Shown: one piece after another, positions 7,926-15,000 of the stretch | Layout: the number at the start of each line of letters is the position of its first letter | How positions within the stretch are numbered: position 1 is the first letter of the stretch | Assembly: GCA_030674155.1 (NCBI GenBank) | Contig: CM060317.1 | Coordinates: forward strand, 86,029,333 to 86,044,332 | DNA from: Stramonita haemastoma | Taxonomy: Eukaryota; Mollusca; Gastropoda; Neogastropoda; Muricidae | Direction of reading: 5' to 3' | DNA length: 15,000 bases | Position numbers and translations under genes: made by a program | Notes under the pieces: model-generated | Databases searched by the model: none | What the model saw: the letters and a program-made list of their open reading frames with translations, nothing else | Told to the model about the DNA's origin: nothing

Positions 7926-8340
7926 GCTTTCACAAATCTTTTTTGTTTATTTCGTATATATGCCATCTGTAACAAAATCGAAATTCTGATTATCATCAAG
8001 ACCAGAGTGTTTGGCCAGCTGCCGCAATGTTGAACAAGAGATACGCTTTGTCTGATGGCCCAGATGTGATTGTGTTTAACCTGACGATTTGGACGATTAC
8101 AGAGTAATGCTTAGAAAGAATGTGTCTGTATCAATATGGAGACGCCTATGTCGTATTCAATAATTCAGTCTGTAGGTTAGAGAGCTCAAACATGTGTTCC
8201 AGTTTATTTACTTTCTTACTGCTGTGTAATTCTTAATCAGCTTCTTGATTTTAATTGTTTGGGCTGATGGATTTTATTAGTGTTTTTTGCTATTATCTGT
8301 TTTGAATGTGTATTAATTTCATTACGTTTTTCTTGTTATT
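7926..8340. other. unannotated spacer
   Basis: No gene or repeat recognised. The only nearby frame of note enters the CA array at 8341 and is explained by it. Confidence 0.6.
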
Positions 8341-8382
8341 CACACACACACACATACACACACACTATGCGTGCGCGCGCGG

Positions 8383-8457
<75 letters not shown>
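8341..8457 (+). repeat. (CA)n array with a CG core
   Basis: CA units at 8341-8365, then TATGCGTGCGCGCGCGGGCA (8366-8385), then perfect CA to 8453. Alternating purine-pyrimidine throughout, with CG in the middle, gives strong Z-DNA potential. Confidence 0.96.
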
Positions 8458-8459
<2 letters not shown>

Positions 8460-9156
8460 GCAACGGTATTAGTCTGCAACTTAGCAAATATACAGTGATC
8501 ATCAGTACCCATGTATATTTGAAAAAGCTAAAATCAGAAGCTGAACACTTTCAAGTCATATTCTCTAGCCAGCCTAAGATTCACAAAGAGATGTACAGAC
8601 AAACAATGTACAATGTACCATGGATACAATTATGCTTAATTGGGACCTTTGATTTTTGGTCTCACCTGACACACTGGCATACTAATGCTGGTAAAGGAGA
8701 TAAAACAAAAACGAAAAATAGGCGAGAAAAAAATAGTGCACCAACTCAAAACTTTACAGCCAAACTACCTCAGATTACCCCCACAGTCAGAATATGGCCA
8801 CTTGTATGGTGAGGAAGCACTGTAGCATAGGGAAAATGTCACCATTGTGACCCACCATTACGAAATGAGTCACATGGCAACTAGCCAGCTTTTTTCCACT
8901 AGACGCCATTTTAGGCAGGTAGGGGGCAGATTATTGGTTTGAGATATAGATTGATTCAATGCAATTAATTGTGTAGTCAAGGGTCACACATTTCATTTTA
9001 TTTTGATTTAGTAAATCTCTAGCCCCTGAGCAACAAAAGCAACAACAAAAATCCCCAACAACTTCCAGATCAAGGCACTGGTGCTAGTACAAGTGTTGCC
9101 ATCTCTGAGCAATAGGTTTTGTTTGGTTTCTTCTTTGTTTTGCTTTCGGGAGTGTT
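8458..9156. other. unannotated spacer
   Basis: A frame that begins upstream of the CA array stays open to 8812 without a recognisable domain. Near 8806-8870 lie short inverted repeats (ATGGTGA/TCACCAT and GTCAC-CATT-GTGAC) and an AP-1-like TGAGTCA, with no other support for regulation. Confidence 0.5.
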
Positions 9157-9172
9157 CCCCCCCCCCCCCCCC
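9157..9172 (-). repeat. C16 homopolymer (poly-G on the minus strand)
   Basis: Sixteen consecutive C on the + strand. Mononucleotide C/G runs this long are rare compared with A/T runs. G-quadruplex (minus strand) and i-motif (plus strand) forms are possible, and the length is prone to sequencing error. Confidence 0.95.
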
Positions 9173-9318
9173 TCCACATTTTGTAGGACATTTTGAGTAG
9201 CTGTTACTCTTACAGGCACACACCAAAACCTAAAACCTAATACCCTTGTTTTTAACAATTTTAGGATTCTAGAAACTCGTCCTCCTTTCCCACTTTAGTT
9301 GTTTACCATTAGTTACAC

Positions 9319-9935
9319 AGAAAAAAAGAGCGAGACAATGAAAGAAAAGAAAAGTAAAAAAAGAAGAGGAGGATAAAAAAGGCAGCATCAGAAAGAAGAA
9401 AAGAATGATTAAAGGAACTAGAAAAGAAAAGAAACGAAAAAAAGAAAGAAAGCATGACATGAAAGACATAAGAGAAAAGAACAGAACAGGAAACAGGAAA
9501 AAAGACACACATTCACATACAGGTAGATGAAACGAAAGTCAGGAAAAGGAAGAGAAAAGGCTGGAAGGAAAAATGAAAGTAGAAATAGAAAATAGTATAT
9601 CCATGCAAAGAAAGGTAAAAATACAAGAAAAGAAGAATACAGACAGTAAAGCAAAACAAAATAAACAAAAAGGACAGACAGACAGACCAAACACAAAAAA
9701 GGAAAGAAAAAAAGAAACGAAAAATAAACAATCATTAATGATAAAATCGTTTATTGTTAAGAAACCCCAGATGGTGAAAAAATGGAGAAATAAACCAATC
9801 CAAAAAAACGAAAAAAGAAACATACAAACACTGATTATAAAAAAAATGTACAGAAAAGAAAGTCAGAGGGTGATTGGAAGAAAAGAGAGAACACAACAAG
9901 CAAAAATCAAGTCATGTATCGAAGATAGAATCTTG
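9319..9935 (+). repeat. long purine-rich (A/G) tract
   Basis: About 600 bp dominated by AAAGAAAAG-type sequence, densest at 9321-9500 and looser toward 9935. Minus-strand frames full of Phe, Ser and Leu and the Lys-rich plus frame at 9573-9941 are composition effects; none shows a motif or a convincing membrane topology. Confidence 0.8.
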
Positions 9936-10224
9936 AACTGACGCAGAAATACCCCCAAACCCTGGCAGAAGTTGACAGAAATATAAGTAGCGTGTAATTG
10001 GCCTGTAAACGGGCTACAGGGCTGATGGAGAGAAAAGCTAGACAGGAAAAAGAACCCAGTGAACGACCAGAGAAATCCGATTTGTTGACATGCTTGAGTG
10101 AGACTGAGTGCGTGTCAGTCTTAAATGACAAAGATTGGCTGCTGTAAATTTGATCATCTGTGTCTGCATGTTTGCTTTTTTGTTGCAGTTCTTTCAGTTT
10201 TTTTCTTCTTCTATAGTTGTGGCT
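9936..10224. other. unannotated spacer
   Basis: Contains a small perfect hairpin at 10002-10020 (CCTGTA, loop AACGGGC, TACAGG). Nothing else supportable. Confidence 0.5.
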
Positions 10225-10440
10225 GCCTGTTTATGTTGTTATGTTTCTCTCTATGTTTCTCGGTCTCTCTCTCTCCATGTTTCTTGGTCTTTCTCTCTAT
10301 GTCTGTCTTTGTCCCTCTCTGTTTCTCTCTGTCTCTCTTTTTGTCTGTATCTCTGTCTATATCTGTCTATGAATCTCTTTCTGTCTCTATCTCTATCTAT
10401 CTGTCTATCTGTTGGTCTGTCTGTCTCTCTGTCTCTCACG
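10225..10440 (-). repeat. AGAGACAG-type array (CT-rich on +)
   Basis: Degenerate TCTCTGTC/TCTATCTG units. On the minus strand they read as AGAGACAG and CAGATAGA, the same motif family as 7741-7900 and 13935-14056 but inverted. The Ser-Leu and Cys-rich frames across it are artefacts. Confidence 0.88.
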
Positions 10441-10494
10441 TTCTCCTTTTGTGGGACACTATTTGTAACCTGGCTTCATGACTGAACAGTTACT

Positions 10495-10700
10495 ATGGTC
10501 AGTAGGGGCTTTAGGAAATGGTGTACTGCGCATTTTAGCTCAGAACGGGCATCACTGAATAGCATTTAAACGACCCAGCAGCAGTGCAGGGCCCCTCTGG
10601 CTGGTGGTTCGATGGTGCCCTAACATCGATTGGGTCCTCGGCAACTTCTGATCCTGAGGATGCAGCATGACAAACCTGTGTAAGCTAGGTTGGTCAGTTT
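10495..10700 (+). mobile_element. possible degraded tRNA-like repeat
   Basis: A GC-richer block with an A-box-like TAGCTCAGAACGG (10536-10548) and a partial B box GGTTCGATGGT (10606-10616). They are about 70 nt apart, too far for a plain tRNA. Nested inverted repeats (GACCCA/TGGGTC at 10572 and 10631, AGGGC/GCCCT at 10588 and 10617, TCGATG/CATCGA at 10609 and 10624) give a foldable core. It does not share the SINE core seen elsewhere in the window. It could be a different SINE, a small foldback element or chance. Confidence 0.3.
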
Positions 10701-11659
10701 AAGGTAAGGGCTGAATGAAAAACAGTACAAGAAATCACTGTAGATAAGACAGCAACAAAGACAAAATCTGAAGCAAAGAAACAAACAAAAACAAGCTAAA
10801 TAACAAAAACAAAGAGAAACCACACAATAGAATCAACTCAACTTGCAGTTTAGATACTAGGCAATCAACCTAAAAAAAAGGATAAAGAGTTTATGCAGGC
10901 AAAATCAATAAACCAATAAGACTCGAAACAAAACTTTGTAAAGAAATTTAACACATATCTCATTAAAGAAAACAAGCAATCAAAAAAAGCTTATATTTCT
11001 GTCCTTCATCTTTTAAAATATTGAATCAAAGCTGTGTGGCTCTGCTTGAATTTCTGGCCCGTTGTTGATGATTATAAGCAAAGTGCTAAGGCTTACATGA
11101 AAACAGTGCTAGTCTTTGAAATGATCTGTTGACTTTGTCTTCATTAATGCAAAACTTGCAGCATTGCAAACTGTACTGTTCATAAAAAAGGGGAAATTGC
11201 CAAAGACTCAACTATGTCAGTTATCCATGCATACTAAGTGCTAACTTTAACTTTGAAATATCAAAATACCATTGAACGTGCTTTTTATTTGCTTTCGGGT
11301 CTTTTTTGTTGTTGTTTTTCACCTCCAAGGTTCTTTAATTATAAGATGGTTCATATGCGATCATTTTTAGGTACAGGGAGTGTATATTGACATTACAGCT
11401 TCAGGGATAAATGTGATTTTGAAAGACTCCTTCAGATTTCAGTCAAAGCAGGGTTGTTGTTTTTTAGCTAAAACCACGTGGGTTTTTTTGACGTGGAACA
11501 AATCCCTCTGGTTCACATTTATTTTGAGTGCTTAAACGGCGAGGTACTCAAAAACAGACATCATAATGCATTTGCATTGCGTTAGATTATTTCATGTCAT
11601 GTAAGATTGCGTTACATTGTATTGCATTTGGTTGTTTAAAGGGCTGTACATTTCAGCGA
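10701..11659. other. unannotated AT-rich spacer
   Basis: A-rich to about 11000, then mixed. No gene recognised. The edge near 11567-11635 has repeated ATTGCGTTA/ATTGCATTT-like units that may be a decayed lead-in to the GTGYA satellite. Confidence 0.55.
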
Positions 11660-12255
11660 AGCCTGATACAGAGTAGCTCAGTGTAGTGTATTGTCGTATA
11701 GTTTAGTGCAGTGTTGTGTAGCTAAATATAGAGAAGCGCAATGCAGTGTACTGCAGTGTGTTATAGAGTAGTGCAGTGTAGTGTGTATGACACAAAGTAG
11801 CATGGTGTAGTGCACTTTGGTATAGTTTAGTGCATAGTTGTCTAGCGTGGTATAGAGTAGTGCACAGCGCACTGCAGTGTGGAAAAAAGTAGCGCATGTA
11901 GTGCAGCGTCATGCAGTGTAGTGCAGTTCAGGTGTAGTGCAGTTCAGGTGTTGTGCAGTACACACAGTGTAGTGAGGTATACAGTAGTACGGTACAGTGC
12001 GGCGTGGAATAGATACGTGCAGTGTAGTGTAGTGCAGCATAATGCAGTGACCTGCAGTGTAGAAACGAGTAGTGTATTTAGTGCAGCTTCGAGCTGTGTA
12101 GTGCAGTAAAGTGTAGTGCAACTCAGGTGCAGTGCAGTGCAGTGCACACAGTGTAGTGTGGCATAGAGTAGAGCAGCGTAGTGTAGTGCAGCATAATGCA
12201 GTGACCTGTAGTGTAGTGCAGTGCAGTGCAGAGGCACAGTGTGATGCAGTGCAGT
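11660..12255 (+). repeat. degenerate GTGYA pentamer satellite with higher-order units
   Basis: Roughly 600 bp built from GTGTA and GTGCA pentamers, mostly alternating into ten-base GTGTAGTGCA-like units. Longer repeats are superimposed. TATAGTTTAGTGCA occurs at about 11697 and 11821. CTGCAGTGT followed by a variant GGAAA/AGAAA stretch occurs at 11872 and 12052. GCATAATGCAGTGACCT occurs near 12037 and 12191. Spacings of about 124, 180 and 154 bp indicate duplication of blocks already containing diverged pentamers. The minus-strand Leu-His-Tyr-Thr frames are artefacts. Confidence 0.9.
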
Positions 12256-12983
12256 GATTCATATGGCAAACAACATAAAATCAAATATGACTTCAAACAG
12301 GTTTCTTTTCAACTCTTGCGTAAATTCTCTTTTTTTTCTTTTCGTTTACCCACATGAAACAAACACAATTTTAACAGAGCATACATGTAAACTGATAGTT
12401 CAATCAAAAACTTTATTATCATTCCAAATAACGACATTAGATAGAAACCACAGCTGATAAACAAATGATTACTCTGAATAATACAATCATCCAGAAACTA
12501 GAGTGAGCAAACAAAGTTTGTAGAGGACGTACAAACTGTGGTTCAGAGCCGGGGAAAAACCAAAAGAGGTAATTTCAAAAGCCTTGGCATGAATTCGAAA
12601 ATCAAGTTAACAAGCTTGCGTCTATTCCACTCGTGTGACGGAGTGTATGCATATTCAGTTTGCGAAGGTGTATGATTTTTAGCGTCATATTGGTGTATCT
12701 GGTACCTATTATCTAGTTTCCAATATCGCACCCAGCACTAAGGTCATGTGAAATTCAGTCTGTGTTGATGGTTCGATCTGTTCTCTTCTGTCTGTATTCT
12801 TATCTTAAGTCTGTCTGTGTATGGGCATCCTTGTTTTCTCCGCCCTGTGTCTAGTATTTAAAAGTTTAATGATGTTGGTGTTGACCGTCAGTCTCTCTGC
12901 TTGCTTTTCAGTCTCTCAGTTACTCTTTGCAGTATTTTGTCTAGGTATTTATGCCTGCGTCTTTGTCGGTTGAATGATCCTAC

Positions 12984-12986
<3 letters not shown>
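12256..12986. other. unannotated spacer
   Basis: No gene recognised. Short frames of 62-67 codons lack motifs. Toward 12780-12900 the + strand becomes CT/TCTG-rich, leading into the TG array. Confidence 0.55.
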
Positions 12987-13024
<38 letters not shown>

Positions 13025-13080
13025 CGAGTGTGTGTGTGTGTGTGTGTGTGAGTGTGGTGTGTGTGTGTGCGTGTATGTGT
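12987..13080 (+). repeat. (TG)n microsatellite
   Basis: Perfect TG to 13020, then TACGCGAG and further TG with small breaks. Confidence 0.95.
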
Positions 13081-13142
13081 GTATCTGTCTGTCTCTCTCT
13101 GTCTATGTCTGTCTGTCTCTGTATCTCTCTCTCAATCCATAC
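13081..13142 (+). repeat. TCTG/CT pyrimidine tract
   Basis: A 60-bp pyrimidine-rich linker between a TG array and a CA array, with CTGTCTGTCTCTCTCTGTC at its core. Confidence 0.85.
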
Positions 13143-13162
13143 TCACACTCACACACACACAC

Positions 13163-13245
<83 letters not shown>
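13143..13245 (+). repeat. (CA)n microsatellite
   Basis: About fifty CA units with one CG substitution near 13167. It is in opposite orientation to the TG arrays on both sides. Confidence 0.96.
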
Positions 13246-13314
13246 ATTCATCAGTCAGGCAGAAGAGAAGCAGACCCCACAACAAACATATTGCTGATAC
13301 ATCTGATTAATTGG

Positions 13315-13326
13315 CGCGCCGGCGCG
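13315..13326. other. 12-bp all-GC palindrome with five CpGs
   Basis: CGCGCCGGCGCG is its own reverse complement and has five CpG steps in 12 bp, in DNA that otherwise has few CpGs. It lies in a short unique island between the CA and TG arrays. Confidence 0.85.
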
Positions 13327-13377
13327 AAGTTATCACTTCAAAAGCAGTCACAGTTTGCTGATTGTACATTAGCCTCT

Positions 13378-13397
13378 GAGTGAGTGAGTGAGTGAGT

Positions 13398-13398
<1 letters not shown>
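13378..13398 (+). repeat. (GAGT)n short array
   Basis: Five GAGT units running directly into a TG array. Confidence 0.9.
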
Positions 13399-13473
<75 letters not shown>

Positions 13474-13660
13474 TTTGTGTGTGTGTGTGTGCATGTGTGT
13501 TGAATGTGTGTGTGTGTGTTTGTGTGTGTGCATGTGTGTGTGTTTGTTAGTGTATTAAAATTTGAGTGTGCATGTGTGTTTGTTTGTGTTTGTGTTTTTT
13601 TGTGTCTGTGTCTCTGCGTGTGTTTGTGTGTCTGTGTCTGTATGATAGTCTGTTTGAATT
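13399..13660 (+). repeat. (TG)n array, perfect then degenerate
   Basis: Perfect GT to 13471, then TTTG, GCATG and TCTG interruptions, decaying to about 13660. Confidence 0.93.
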
Positions 13661-13796
13661 TGTGTTACTAATTAATTTATGTACTGCAGTGAATCTTTTT
13701 AAGTCATACTTTTGTTTCTCTCTTTTTTTACATGATGCTTTCTCTTCCTCCACTCTTCAAAAGGGAAAAAAATAAATATCGTTAAATTGTGTGCAT
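13661..13796. other. short AT-rich spacer
   Basis: T-rich sequence between arrays; nothing recognised. Confidence 0.5.
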
Positions 13797-13815
13797 ATAT
13801 ATGATATAATATATG

Positions 13816-13887
<72 letters not shown>

Positions 13888-13916
13888 ATATATTATGTAT
13901 ATATATATATATATAA
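13797..13916. repeat. (AT)n microsatellite
   Basis: TATATGATATAATATATG lead-in, perfect AT at 13820-13880, then GTATATAATATATTATGTAT and more AT. Self-complementary, so it can extrude as a cruciform. The Tyr-Ile frame through it is an artefact. Confidence 0.97.
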
Positions 13917-13934
13917 TGGGTATGTTTGTGCAAC

Positions 13935-14056
13935 ACAGAGAGAGACAGAGACAGACAGAGACAGAGAGAAGAGACAGAGACAGGAAGACAGAGACAGAAA
14001 CAGAGAGACAGTGAGAGACAGAGACAGAGAGAAAGAGAGAGACAGAGAGAGAAAGA
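13935..14056 (+). repeat. AGAGACAG-type array
   Basis: Degenerate AGAGACAGAGACAG units with GAAGACAG variants, purine-rich on the + strand. Same motif family as 7741-7900. Confidence 0.9.
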
Positions 14057-14764
14057 TGTTTAAAAAGCTGAAAACCTTGTTTCCAAAATCAAAGAAAGAA
14101 ACAAGAGAAGAGCATTCCCATGAGTGTGCTGGAGCTTTGTCAGTACAAACACCTTCGCTACCATCTAAAAACTCCGTGCTAAAAATTCCTCCTGTTTTGT
14201 CCCTTTCTTTGTTTCTTTCTTGTTCAATATCTTCCTGTCACTTTGTTCTTGTCTATTTTCTGCCCTTTTGGTCCACTTGTCTGCTTTTTCTCAAGAAAGG
14301 CCTAAAAGATAACATTTTTCTCCCACAGGTAGTCAGATGCTATGGGCCTGAGTCGTCAGATGCTTAATGGCAGCACAATACGTTTTCGTTCATATGACAA
14401 ACGACAATAGCTGTTGTCTGACTCTTTGACAAAGAACAACAAACATACAAGCAAACCACTGATTAAGATTAGTGCAGCACTAGCTCAAACCCCTATATAC
14501 CCCTACATTACACACGGTTACCATTCTAATGCAAGAGCTAATAATCTAACCTCTCAACTTATATTTCTGTTTGTTTTTGTGTGTGTGTTTGTGTTGGCTT
14601 GCATTGCTTTCCATACGTTTAGTTACATTTTGCTTGTTTGTTTTTGAAAGTACTTTTATGTAGCAGGCACACCCATAATTATTTGTACGAAAGATCCACA
14701 GCTTTTTGGAGGATCTTTTCTTTTAAACATATGTGCGTACTTTGTCATCAGTTACTGAAACCGT
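14057..14764. other. unannotated spacer
   Basis: An open frame from the AT array stays open to 14367 (its unique part begins MFKKLKTLFPKSKKE) with no recognised domain. A pyrimidine-rich acceptor-like TTTTTCTCCCACAG ends at 14328, but I could not find a matching upstream exon or a defensible downstream one, so no gene is called. Confidence 0.5.
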
Positions 14765-14965
14765 AACCAATAAAGAAAGAAAGAGCATGGAAGATAAAAT
14801 ACAACACAGAAAGAAAGGAAGAAAGAGGGAAAGAAACAAGAAAGGGAGAAAATTAGGAATCAAGAAAGATGAAAGAATTGTTGAAAAGAAAAAGAAAAAA
14901 GGAAAGATAGAAAGAAAAAGAGAAAAAGAATAGAGAAAAAAGAAAAGAAAGAAGGTGAAAACAAT
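14765..14965 (+). repeat. purine-rich GAAA/GGAAA tract
   Basis: AAAGAAAGAAAGAG-type sequence with nearly all purines on the + strand, similar in character to 9319-9935. Both overlapping frames (Lys/Glu/Arg on +, Phe/Leu/Ser on -) reflect composition. Confidence 0.85.
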
Positions 14966-15000
14966 ACAAGAAAAAAGACACATACACAGGGTAAAAACAA

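Noticed and set aside
8080..8105. Possible hammerhead ribozyme core because of CTGACGA
   Set aside because: No partner GAAA and no flanking stems in the required order; CTGATGG at 4724 and elsewhere also lacks the required GA.
11678..12262. Minus-strand Leu-His-Tyr-Thr-rich frames
   Set aside because: Translations of the GTGYA satellite; stop codons are rare because of the repeat unit and not through selection.
14315..14330. Splice-acceptor-like pyrimidine tract ending in CAG
   Set aside because: A single site with no matching exon or coding frame; CAGGTAGT here would score equally as a donor.
13813..14367. 184-codon plus frame starting in the AT array
   Set aside because: The first part is Tyr-Ile from AT and then Arg-Asp/Glu from AGAGACAG. 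The remaining stretch has no domain I recognise and no supported exon structure.

Overview
The window looks like non-coding nuclear DNA from an animal, most likely a mollusc and perhaps a marine gastropod. The taxon is an inference from the style of the SINEs and the very heavy microsatellite load; a search would be needed to confirm it. I see no bacterial gene organisation, no operons, no CRISPR array, no rRNA or intact tRNA gene, and no protein-coding gene I can defend. Nearly all long open frames are translations of simple repeats: GT/CA arrays read as Cys-Val or Thr-His, GA/CT arrays as Arg-Glu or Ser-Leu, TGAA arrays as Ser-Phe-Ile-His.

Layout. 1-33: end of a CA array. 519-796: a tRNA-derived SINE (copy 1, + strand). 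919-1279: a probable polyadenylated retrocopy with an A18 tail. 2071-2167: a perfect AG array. 2609-2953: a long TG array ending in CG alternation. 3285-3560: SINE copy 2 on the minus strand, whose 3' tail has become a TG microsatellite. 3981-4478: SINE copy 3, split by a 230-bp 3' fragment of an RTE-like LINE flanked by a 10-bp direct repeat. 4476-4740: an unidentified repeat-like unit ending in strong hairpins. 4742-5968: AT-rich spacer with two small duplications. 5969-6200, 6620-6901 and 7346-7925: GA, TG and compound TGAA/GA/CAGA arrays. 8341-8457: CA array with a CG core. 9157-9172: C16 tract. 9319-9935: purine-rich tract. 10225-10440: CT-rich array. 10495-10700: possible degraded tRNA-like repeat. 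11660-12255: degenerate GTGYA satellite with higher-order repetition. 12987-13660: TG/CT/CA/TG arrays around a 12-bp CG palindrome. 13797-14056: AT array followed by an AGAGACAG array. 14765-14965: purine-rich tract.

Nothing here acts together as a pathway. The coherent biology is retrotransposition: one SINE family is present three times, one copy carries a nested LINE insertion, and an apparent mRNA retrocopy lies nearby. On top of this, simple-sequence arrays have expanded, in one case inside a SINE tail. I looked for a novel multi-gene system and found none. The best candidates for new description are the SINE family, the nested insertion and the higher-order GTGYA satellite.
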